A DNA stretch of 64,000 nucleotides. Source: Chlamydiota bacterium. Lineage in GTDB: Bacteria; Chlamydiota; Chlamydiia; Chlamydiales; Rhabdochlamydiaceae. Under the pieces are notes generated by a model. It was not told where the DNA came from. It saw only the letters and a program-made list of their open reading frames with translations, and ran no database searches. Below, in pieces: positions 34,007-42,119 of the stretch; position 1 is the first letter of the stretch, and the number at the start of each line of letters is the position of its first letter. Location: NCBI GenBank assembly GCA_013288005.1, contig JABDCS010000006.1, forward strand, positions 1 to 64,000, read 5' to 3'. Position numbers and translations under genes: made by a program.

Positions 34007-35953
34007 ATGGTTTCAAGAGTAGCGGGGGCGGCAGAAGGGCAGATGCAAAGGCTGGATCCACATCTATCATCAGGATCCTCACCCTTACGAGTTCCTTCAA
34101 TAGCTAAGGATATACTAGGTGCAGAAGCAAGGATTAGCCAATCAACGTCTTCTTGTAGTCTAGCCCCTTCACAACTAGAGAATATTCCTTCCGAGAAACC
34201 AGAAGATTTTTTCGATATAGGACCTAACCAATGGATCTTCCCCTTTAATTCGGACCTTTCAGCAAGGGTGGCAACGTATGAGACGGGAACCTTGTTAGGT
34301 GAGGGATCACAAGCAAAGGTTTTTGAAGGGATTGACTGCGCAACTGGAAGAAAAGTTGCGCTCAAGTGCAGTCGAAGTAGATATTCTGATCAGAAATTTT
34401 ACATGATACAAATCTCCGAAGAGCTCTTATTAAGAAAATTGTCCCATTGTCCCTATGTTCCCCGAGTTTTGGATGCTTTTGATCTAAGTCCCGGGGAAAG
34501 AGTTCTCGTAATGGAAAAATTAGGCGATAATCTTTTCAATACATTCGGCAATCCTGAACATTCATCTTATAAGCCATTAACAATGGTACATATTCTAAAT
34601 ATCGCCAGGGAGGGATTGCTAGCTTTGGATTTTTTTAAGAAAGAAAAAATCGCGCATAGTGACCTTAAGCCAGAAAATTTAATATTTGATCCCGAAAGTA
34701 TGCGTTTGAAAGTGGTAGATTTTGGTTGTGCCTACGGCAAATTACCTATACCTAAAGATACGGAAGCGCAAACTATTTGGTATCGATCTCCCGAAATAAC
34801 CTTACGCATAGGTGGTACCGAAGCTGTCGATATGTGGAGCTTAGGTTTTATAATTGCTGAGTTGGTGGCTGGAGAAGAGATCATAAACACAAGAAAGGAG
34901 CTGAATACTCCTCTTCTTACAGATGAGGAAGAGGACCTACATATGAGGAATATCGTTAACCTACTGGGAATGCCTCCCGATGAATGGTTAATGCGATCTC
35001 CTAAAAAAAGTTGTAAGAAGAGTTCTATAAAGCCGTTATTTAAAAAGATGGAAGATGGCCAATATTATTTAATCGAAAAAGGTGCAAAACCTGGTCGTCC
35101 AATAAATCACTTCGTTAGTCATATCACAGGTATTTTCAAAAAACAGTGGCCTAACCACCGAGAAGAAATTCATCATTTAGCGGATCTAATCGGCAAAATG
35201 ACAACTTATGAGGGCCGCATTACTCCCGAAAAAGCTCTCCAACACCCTCTATTCATAAAAAAAAATATTTTCTGGCAAATAGTCAAAACCGGAACACCCA
35301 ATCAGTTTCATAGTATAACGATTGCTGAGGAAAATGAAGAAAGTGATGATGTTATCTTAGAAAAGGATCCACGATACCCTTGTTTTCCTTCTATTTCTGT
35401 TAACTTAGACCAAGAGTTTCAAGACCGGTGGTTTTTACCTAATCCGAGAAGTGATGCTCGATACGCTGTTAAGTATCACATGAGAGATGGCACTGAATTG
35501 AACCACCATCGCGTGCGATTTCCCAAAACTGCTAGGATTATAATCAGCGATGACCAGATAAAATTTACCGATTTTTCAATTGAGGGCAGTTCGCTAATAG
35601 CTCTTCCAGTGGTCAGAAGAGCGCCCGCAAGTAGCAGTTCTGCAGCAGTAGCTCCTCCAAGCTTTTCGAGTAGTACCGGTAGTAAGGACGTGTCTGCACT
35701 CCTCAGCTATCACCCCGCAGCAATAGCAACAGCTACTTCTTCTAGCAGCAGCAGCCTAGTGAGGGCGATGACAATTGCTGCACTGCCCAGTGAGGCCCGG
35801 AGGGCGATGGCAAGCGCGACACCATCTGTGCCTACACGAAAACGCCCATCTGCGGTGGTAGAAGAAGACGCTGATCAATCCTATGCCCGTTCTGAAGAGG
35901 GTGCTGGCCTGGAGTCTACTAAAAGATCGAAGAAAATCTTAGGCCATGATTAA
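34007..35953 (+). CDS. Kinase-array paralogue 8: predicted active DYRK-like protein kinase
   Basis: The 648-aa protein starts MVSRVAGAAEGQ, 48 bp after paralogue 7. Catalytic elements are complete: LLGEGSQAKVF (96-106), Lys 120 (VALK), Glu in SEELLLRKL, HSDLKPEN (217-224), DFG (238-240) and WYRSPE (258-263). VDMWSLGFIIAELVAG is the subdomain IX region. The C-lobe has LLGMPPDEWL, LFKKMEDGQYYL and KMTTYEGRITPEKALQHPLF. The post-kinase module with RWFLP and RYAVKYHMRD is close to paralogue 7, whereas the kinase domain is close to paralogue 9. The tail ends RKRPSAVVEE and KRSKKILGHD. Confidence 0.88.
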   Translation: MVSRVAGAAEGQMQRLDPHLSSGSSPLRVPSIAKDILGAEARISQSTSSCSLAPSQLENIPSEKPEDFFDIGPNQWIFPFNSDLSARVATYETGTLLGEGSQAKVFEGIDCATGRKVALKCSRSRYSDQKFYMIQISEELLLRKLSHCPYVPRVLDAFDLSPGERVLVMEKLGDNLFNTFGNPEHSSYKPLTMVHILNIAREGLLALDFFKKEKIAHSDLKPENLIFDPESMRLKVVDFGCAYGKLPIPKDTEAQTIWYRSPEITLRIGGTEAVDMWSLGFIIAELVAGEEIINTRKELNTPLLTDEEEDLHMRNIVNLLGMPPDEWLMRSPKKSCKKSSIKPLFKKMEDGQYYLIEKGAKPGRPINHFVSHITGIFKKQWPNHREEIHHLADLIGKMTTYEGRITPEKALQHPLFIKKNIFWQIVKTGTPNQFHSITIAEENEESDDVILEKDPRYPCFPSISVNLDQEFQDRWFLPNPRSDARYAVKYHMRDGTELNHHRVRFPKTARIIISDDQIKFTDFSIEGSSLIALPVVRRAPASSSSAAVAPPSFSSSTGSKDVSALLSYHPAAIATATSSSSSSLVRAMTIAALPSEARRAMASATPSVPTRKRPSAVVEEDADQSYARSEEGAGLESTKRSKKILGHD

Positions 35954-35987
35954 TTTTTCTAAAATAAAATAACTATATTAGGTCGTT

Positions 35988-37880
35988 ATGGTTGCAAGAG
36001 TAACAGGAATAATGGAAGGACAGATACAACGAGAGTCTCAACATGTATCAGTAGGATCTACAGTTTCACGAGCCCCTTCAATAGCTAAGGCGGTACTGGT
36101 TGAAGAACCAAGAATTGGAGAATCAATACCTTCTTATACACTTGATCCTTCACAGTTAAAAGGTATGACTTCTAAAGCTCAAGAAGCTCTTTTTAGGGTT
36201 GAACCTCACAAACTGGTTTATCCGATTAGTTCAGAGCATTCCGTAAGAGTGGCTAAGTATAATACACACTCTTTAATAGGTTACGGAACACAATCTCAGG
36301 TTTTTGAAGGCATTGAATGCGCAACCCAAAAGAAAGTCGCTCTTAAGTGCAATCGATGGCAAAAATTTGATAAGGAGTTTCAATATCATTACCATGAACT
36401 ACTCAAGGAAGAGATATTATTAAAGCAATTAGCCAAGTGCCCATATGTTCCCACGCTTTTGGATGCTTTTGATGTTAATTCCTCGGAAAGAGTTCTCGTA
36501 ATGGAAAAATTAGGCAAGAATGTTTTCGATGCACACTGTGCCTCCCAAAGCTCTTGTCATAAGTCATTGACAATGGCACATATTCTTAGCATTACCATGC
36601 AAGTACTGCTAGCTTTGGATCATTTTGAGAAAGAAAAAATCGTGCATTGTGACCTTAAGCCAGAAAATTTGATATTTAATCTCGAAAATATGCATTTAAA
36701 GGTTATCGATTTTGGTCATGCTTACCACAAACTATCCTTACCCGAAGATCTTTACGTACAAACTATTTCCTATCGATCTCCCGAAATGACCTTATGTCGT
36801 GGCGGTTCCCAATCTGTTGATATGTGGAGCTTAGGTTTTATAATTGCAGAATTGGTAGCTGGAGAAAGTATCATAAACACAAGAAAGGAGATAGTTGAGA
36901 ACTCGGGCCTAAGCTGCGAAGAGCAAGAGGATCTGCACATGACCAATATCGTTAATATCCGAGGAATGCCTCCACATGAATGGTTAATGCACTCCACTGA
37001 TAAGGTTCCTGAAAAGTCTTCTAAAAAAAGGAGACCGTTATTTAAAAAGATGGAAGATGGCCAATATTATTTAATCCAAAAAGCTGCAGAACCTTGTCGC
37101 CCAGCCGATCGCTTCGTTAGGACTATCACAGAAATTTTTAAAAAACAGAGGCCGGACCATCCAAAAGAAGAACTTCATCAATTAGTGGATCTTATCGGTA
37201 AAATGACAACTTATAAGGACCGCATTACTCCAAAAGATGCTCTTCAACACCCTCTATTTGCAAAATATCTTTTCTGGGAAGTAGCGGTAGCAAAACCTTC
37301 TTCTATTCATGCTTTTGATATCTTTGTCAGAGATAGCCTGGAACCTTATTTTGGAGTTAATTTAGATAAGTACACACGAAGCCATTGGTTATTACCAAAA
37401 GAGAAAGACGAATGTTCTTACAAGGTGGTTTTTTATGGTAAAGATAACGCCAAATTACGTGAGGATAGATGTGTTTTTAGTCACCGAGCAAAATTAGATG
37501 TAGATAGCGATCATATTTATGAAAAAAGTCTTTTTTCAGGCGAGAGCACAACTACTTCAAGTAGCAGCAGTAGTAGCTCTTCACCTCCCCCCGTAGATCC
37601 AGCGGCGTCGAGTAGCAGTAGTAGCAGTAGCTCTTTACCCCTACTTCTACTTCCTCCGGCAAAAAAAGCAGCAGAAGCGGCTGCGACTTCAGTATCTTTC
37701 AGTAGTAGCCCTTCAACATTCGCAACGGCAACAGCACTTCCCCGTGCAATTTCATCCAGACCTACCCGTAAACGTGCGTCAGCAGCATTACAAACGCAAA
37801 CGCATAGAAGTGGAGGTAGAAAAGGGCAACTTATAAGTCGAGCCTCGCCCCTTAAAAAAACACGAAGAAATCCCGCCTAA
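35988..37880 (+). CDS. Kinase-array paralogue 9: predicted active DYRK-like protein kinase
   Basis: The 630-aa protein starts MVARVTGIMEGQ, 34 bp after paralogue 8, and its leader and kinase domain look like a recent duplicate of that gene. It has LIGYGTQSQVF (96-106), Lys 120, HCDLKPEN (220-227), DFG (241-243) and SYRSPE. RGMPPHEWL, LFKKMEDGQYYL and KMTTYKDRITPKDALQHPLF mark the C-lobe. The post-kinase module (SHWLLP) differs from paralogue 8. The tail has two long poly-Ser runs and RKRASAALQ. Its end (KKTRRNPA) is a variant of the KRSKK motif. A GC-rich hairpin follows. Confidence 0.88.
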   Translation: MVARVTGIMEGQIQRESQHVSVGSTVSRAPSIAKAVLVEEPRIGESIPSYTLDPSQLKGMTSKAQEALFRVEPHKLVYPISSEHSVRVAKYNTHSLIGYGTQSQVFEGIECATQKKVALKCNRWQKFDKEFQYHYHELLKEEILLKQLAKCPYVPTLLDAFDVNSSERVLVMEKLGKNVFDAHCASQSSCHKSLTMAHILSITMQVLLALDHFEKEKIVHCDLKPENLIFNLENMHLKVIDFGHAYHKLSLPEDLYVQTISYRSPEMTLCRGGSQSVDMWSLGFIIAELVAGESIINTRKEIVENSGLSCEEQEDLHMTNIVNIRGMPPHEWLMHSTDKVPEKSSKKRRPLFKKMEDGQYYLIQKAAEPCRPADRFVRTITEIFKKQRPDHPKEELHQLVDLIGKMTTYKDRITPKDALQHPLFAKYLFWEVAVAKPSSIHAFDIFVRDSLEPYFGVNLDKYTRSHWLLPKEKDECSYKVVFYGKDNAKLREDRCVFSHRAKLDVDSDHIYEKSLFSGESTTTSSSSSSSSSPPPVDPAASSSSSSSSSLPLLLLPPAKKAAEAAATSVSFSSSPSTFATATALPRAISSRPTRKRASAALQTQTHRSGGRKGQLISRASPLKKTRRNPA

Positions 37881-37895
37881 AAGATCCTCTTAGTA

Positions 37896-37918
37896 GCTGC
37901 TCGTCCTTATCGAGCAGC
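37896..37918. terminator. GC-rich hairpin after paralogue 9
   Basis: GCTGCTCG (37896-37903) pairs perfectly with CGAGCAGC (37911-37918) around a 7-nt loop. There is no T run, but its place 16 bp after the stop codon, before a 190-bp AT-rich gap, suggests transcript termination. Confidence 0.55.
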
Positions 37919-38105
37919 CCCTTCAGAAAGCAAACATTTTAATCTTTGGATTAAAAATTAAAGTTTACAAAAAAGTTAAATACTTATTATTAATAAATAT
38001 CTAAGTTATAATCATATATAATAAAATTTCTTATATAATAGTAATTATAATATTCATTTGTTATAATAATTGCAATTTTATTTATCTACTAATAGTAAGG
38101 GGTTT
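37919..38105 (+). promoter_or_regulatory. AT-rich leader before paralogue 10
   Basis: The gap is AT-rich with several TATAAT-like words (TATATAATAAA near 38015, TTATATAATAG near 38031, TTATAATAAT near 38059). TAAGGGG at 38096-38102 is the ribosome-binding site that fixes the start at 38106. No gene is seen. Confidence 0.5.
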
Positions 38106-40067
38106 ATGGCGTTAGGTCTTGGTGCAGGAATTTTATCGGAAAAAGGCGGAGTGTCAGCTTTTCACAAGGTCGGAGGGGCCCTAGTGAAAGGGGCATCTTC
38201 TTTGGAAGCGCAATCGTTGGTGGAAAAGACTGCTGTTGTTGCCTTATCAACACCTGCACTTGATCCCAAAGACCCAGCTACTTCTGCTACTTTTTCATCC
38301 GTTAGCAAAGTGGATCAAGCTGCGAGTGAGCCTGATTCGGAGATTTACAGTGTTGGTCCTCACAAGTGGGTCTATCCCAAAGTTTTACCACCAGCAAAAC
38401 GCATACCCCAATACCTGACCGGCGCAAAAATTGGAGAGGGGACACAGTCGCAAGTGTTTGAAGCAACCGACCACGCAACAAAAAAAAGTGTAATTCTTAA
38501 ATGCAATCGTCGCAAAGAGGTTGATGAAGGTTATGAAGAGCAATACTGGAGCATGTGTATAGAAGCGGCAGTATTAAAAAAAATGGAGATTTTTCAAAAT
38601 GTTTACGCTCCTACTCTTCTAGGTATTTTTGATGTCAATACTAAGGAAAGAGTGCTTGTATTAGAAAACTTAGGTCCGATTAATCTTAGAAAAACTATTG
38701 CTAAGAACACCCTGCAACATGCCCCTTACAGATGGTTAGATATAGTAAGCATTGGATACCAGGCACTGAGGGCCTTATCTGGTTTTAAACAAGCTGGGAT
38801 TGTTCACTGTGATTTGAAACCTGAGAACATGATTTATCAATCAAATAGTTCAACACTGAAGATATTGGATTTTGGGATTGCTCAGTTAGCTAGTCAAATG
38901 CCTAAAGATAATTTGCAGACCCTATGGTATAGGTCTCCAGAAATACATCTTGAATTGGGTGGTGGTTATCCAATTGATATGTGGAGTGTAGGATGTATTC
39001 TTGCAGAGCTTGTTTTAGGAGTTCCTCTTTTCAGATCTGCTAATGATGACAGAGATTACATAAATAAAGTCTGCTATCTTCGAGGAATTCCTCCCACCGA
39101 ATGGCTCGAAAAAAGTAGGGTCGCGAATAAGTGGTTTGTGAAGATGGAAGATGGAAACTATGCCCTTCGAGTCGATGGTGGAGACCCTTATCGACCAGCA
39201 GACTGCCTAATGGATTGTCTTAAGCAAGACATAAAAAGAAGATGGAGCTTAGAGTCTGGGTTAGTGGACCAACTAGCTGATCTTATTGAAAGAATGACCC
39301 GTTATAAAGGTCGTATCACTCCCGAACAGGCTATGAATCATCCTTTTTTTAGAAATTATTTATTTTGGGAATTTATAAAAAAAGATCCTACGCCAATAAA
39401 TGTTTTTACCCTCTCTTTTCCTGGAGCCGTACAACCATTTACTTGTATTGACCTAACAAACACTTCTCGTTTTGTCTATTGCGCAAGACGAACAGCTGAT
39501 CACAAAGATACCTATGACTTTGTTTATTATGATAAAGAAGGTCCACTTCCCTCTGCTAAAACCAATTGCTATACGCACTCTAGAAAAATCTTTGGCGAAA
39601 AAATGATTACAGTTCGTTGGGATAAAGTAACACCTACAGTAAGTGGAGCCCCTTCATCGAGTAGTAGCAGTGCTTCGTCTAAGTCCACATTGACTGAGGC
39701 GGCATCTAGTAAGAGTGCCGCGGTAATTTCTTCATCTGCAAAAAAATCGGATTCATCTACGAGTAGCGCGAGCGCGAGAATAGCTCCTGCAACAGTTGTT
39801 GCTTCAAGCGGTAGCAGCTCTTCAACGCATCATCCTCTTGCTTTAACCACGATAACAGAAGAGACAGGTACTAGAGAGGTAGTCTCTGTAAGCAAAGATA
39901 GTCGAACCTTGTCAACGGCAACAGCCACCTCCAGTACTTCCGCCTCAACATCCACGCGAAAACGGGCATCGGCTGATCTTCAGCTAGGTGCTGGTCCAGT
40001 CCAAGCAGGTAAGCCTGCTGATGAATCAGCGCTTAAACGATCGAGAAGAGATTCCGTTCTGGACTAA
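38106..40067 (+). CDS. Kinase-array paralogue 10: predicted active DYRK-like protein kinase
   Basis: The 653-aa product starts MALGLGAGILSEKGG at ATG 38106 behind TAAGGGG; the TTG at 38070 is rejected. Catalytic elements are complete: KIGEGTQSQVF (108-118), Lys 132 (VILK), Glu in CIEAAVLKKM, HCDLKPEN (234-241), DFG (255-257), WYRSPE, and IDMWSVGCILAELVLG. The C-lobe has RGIPPTEWLE, FVKMEDGNYAL and RMTRYKGRITPEQAMNHPFF. The post-kinase module has diverged most, lacking the SxWLLP signature. The tail is Ser-rich with RKRASADLQ and KRSRRDSVLD. Paralogue 11 starts 8 bp downstream, so the two form an operon. Confidence 0.88.
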   Translation: MALGLGAGILSEKGGVSAFHKVGGALVKGASSLEAQSLVEKTAVVALSTPALDPKDPATSATFSSVSKVDQAASEPDSEIYSVGPHKWVYPKVLPPAKRIPQYLTGAKIGEGTQSQVFEATDHATKKSVILKCNRRKEVDEGYEEQYWSMCIEAAVLKKMEIFQNVYAPTLLGIFDVNTKERVLVLENLGPINLRKTIAKNTLQHAPYRWLDIVSIGYQALRALSGFKQAGIVHCDLKPENMIYQSNSSTLKILDFGIAQLASQMPKDNLQTLWYRSPEIHLELGGGYPIDMWSVGCILAELVLGVPLFRSANDDRDYINKVCYLRGIPPTEWLEKSRVANKWFVKMEDGNYALRVDGGDPYRPADCLMDCLKQDIKRRWSLESGLVDQLADLIERMTRYKGRITPEQAMNHPFFRNYLFWEFIKKDPTPINVFTLSFPGAVQPFTCIDLTNTSRFVYCARRTADHKDTYDFVYYDKEGPLPSAKTNCYTHSRKIFGEKMITVRWDKVTPTVSGAPSSSSSSASSKSTLTEAASSKSAAVISSSAKKSDSSTSSASARIAPATVVASSGSSSSTHHPLALTTITEETGTREVVSVSKDSRTLSTATATSSTSASTSTRKRASADLQLGAGPVQAGKPADESALKRSRRDSVLD

Positions 40068-40075
40068 GAGGGTAT

Positions 40076-41968
40076 ATGGTTTTGCATGTTAGTACGGGGA
40101 CTGTTTCAGAAACATTAGCAAGTGGTGCAGCTGCACATGTTCCAACCGGCCTGCCCTCAGTTCAAGAGGCAGCAGCTGCAGCTATTGCGGCTGCCAGTTT
40201 ATTAGCTCTTAAAGCACCAGTTGCATCTACTTCTCTCAATCCTTCACTCAAGCACGAAAAAGGAGAGCCCTCGGCAGAAGATAGCCTAGATTTTTACAAC
40301 GTTGGGCCATCCAAGTTCGTATATCCCTTAGTCCTTCCTCCAGCTCAACGCATTCCAAAATACAAAACTCTTATGCAACTAGGTGCAGGAACACAATCAC
40401 AAGTTTTTGATGCTATCGAGCTTGCAACAGGGAAGAGCGTCGTTCTAAAATGCAACCGCTCTCGCAAAGATGACAAAAATAACTTAGGGAATTATCGTGG
40501 TCTATCCGTAGAGGCAGATTTTTTAAGGGAAATGGGAAAAAAGGAAATTCCTTATGTGCCTTCTCTATTAGATTCTTTTGATGTCAATAAGACGGAGAAA
40601 GTGCTTGTATTAGAAAACTTAGGTAAAGCTGATCTTTATAAAACCTTTCTCGATTGCACTCCGGACCTCAAATTATCCATGAAAGAATATTTTGAATGGC
40701 CCCATTTGATGACGATTGGAATGCAGTTGATATTGGCATTAGATATTTTTAAAAAAAATGAAGTTGTACATGCCGATTTAAAGCCGGAAAATATGATTTT
40801 CGATATTGCATCTACAAAACTAAAAATACTTGATTTTGGGCTTGCGCAAAAGGCGTCGGAAATGCCCTCCCATCTATTGCAAGCTCTGCATTACAGGTCT
40901 CCTGAAATTTCCCTGAAATTGAAGGGATCATGTGAAATTGATATGTGGAGTGCCGGATGTGTACTTGCTGAACTGGCTACTGGGCTTCCACTTTATGATT
41001 CTGATACGTCGCAAGACCATATGGAAAAGATCTGTTCCCTACGCGGAATGCCTCCTGCCGAGTGGCTTGATAAAAGTAGTCTCGCCTCACAAAGTTTTAA
41101 GAAGATGGAAGATGGTCACTATTCTCTCTTACAGAAAGATAAAGCGCCTTGTCGACCTACTGATCGCTTAGTGGAACATCTTCAAGATGAGTTGAGGAAA
41201 TGTTGGCCAGGCATTGATGCAGATACAATTGATCAGTTCGTAGATCTTATTGATAAAATGAATGCTTATCGCGATCGAATTACCCCAGAAGAGGCTCTTC
41301 GTCATTCTCTATTTAAGGATTATTTCTATTGGGAAATCCTAAAAAAAGGGACAACCCCTATAGGTTTTGGAATGATCTTTATGAATGGCCAGCCTTATTT
41401 CAATACTGATTTGACTAAGTATCCTCAGAGCCATTGGGTATTGAAACTCGAAAGCCTTGACGATCCAGATAAATGCCTTCCTGCTCCAGATAAAATTGTT
41501 TTATTTCGCAATGATGAAAGTTACATCCATACTTTTTCAGGGAAGTTTCCTAGAAAGGCCAGAGTGGTCATTGAAGGTGAAGATATTTTTATCTATGATC
41601 TTTGTTGCACACTAAGTGGTGTTAGCAGTAGTTCGTCGAAAGTTCCTGTGTTTACAGGGAGTATATCTGATAGCATTAGGAGTTGTAGTTCGCCAGCAGC
41701 TTCTGTTGTTACAGCTAGTGCATCTAGTAGCAGTAGTAGTAGTTCGTCAAGTATTCCGGTCGCTACAGCGACTGCATCGAGTAGTAGTAGCAGTACTCTG
41801 TTAGAGACATCCACAACCAAAGCTCCCATAGAAATGCCTTCACAAAAACATTCCAAGAAGCGTGCTTCTGCGTCATTGCATTCAGGTAAGAGTGCTATTT
41901 TGTCAGATACAGATTCTAGTGTAAAACCACCCGCCTCTAAGAGATCGAAGAGATCAACTCGGGCTTAA
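40076..41968 (+). CDS. Kinase-array paralogue 11: predicted active DYRK-like protein kinase
   Basis: The 630-aa protein starts MVLHVSTGTVSE, 8 bp after paralogue 10, with AAGAGGG upstream. The leader has an Ala-rich helix (about 31-50). Catalytic elements are complete: QLGAGTQSQVF (101-111), Lys 125 (VVLK), HADLKPEN (232-239), DFG (253-255) and HYRSPE. IDMWSAGCVLAELATG, RGMPPAEWLD, FKKMEDGHYSL and KMNAYRDRITPEEALRHSLF mark the C-lobe. The post-kinase module has SHWVLK. The tail has three Ser runs coded by AGT/AGC repeats, then KKRASASLH and KRSKRSTRA. It is the last member of the array. Confidence 0.88.
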   Translation: MVLHVSTGTVSETLASGAAAHVPTGLPSVQEAAAAAIAAASLLALKAPVASTSLNPSLKHEKGEPSAEDSLDFYNVGPSKFVYPLVLPPAQRIPKYKTLMQLGAGTQSQVFDAIELATGKSVVLKCNRSRKDDKNNLGNYRGLSVEADFLREMGKKEIPYVPSLLDSFDVNKTEKVLVLENLGKADLYKTFLDCTPDLKLSMKEYFEWPHLMTIGMQLILALDIFKKNEVVHADLKPENMIFDIASTKLKILDFGLAQKASEMPSHLLQALHYRSPEISLKLKGSCEIDMWSAGCVLAELATGLPLYDSDTSQDHMEKICSLRGMPPAEWLDKSSLASQSFKKMEDGHYSLLQKDKAPCRPTDRLVEHLQDELRKCWPGIDADTIDQFVDLIDKMNAYRDRITPEEALRHSLFKDYFYWEILKKGTTPIGFGMIFMNGQPYFNTDLTKYPQSHWVLKLESLDDPDKCLPAPDKIVLFRNDESYIHTFSGKFPRKARVVIEGEDIFIYDLCCTLSGVSSSSSKVPVFTGSISDSIRSCSSPAASVVTASASSSSSSSSSSIPVATATASSSSSSTLLETSTTKAPIEMPSQKHSKKRASASLHSGKSAILSDTDSSVKPPASKRSKRSTRA

Positions 41969-42119
41969 ATTCCCAAGTGATTAGTGCTTCTTTTTAAAAC
42001 GATTTTCTTTTTTTACTTCCACAAATTGTTTTTTGTCTAACCGAATTAGAAACATTTTATTTCTCTAGCGAAAAAATCAGGAAACTATTTCAATCAGCAT
42101 TAGCGGGGGGAATGATGCA

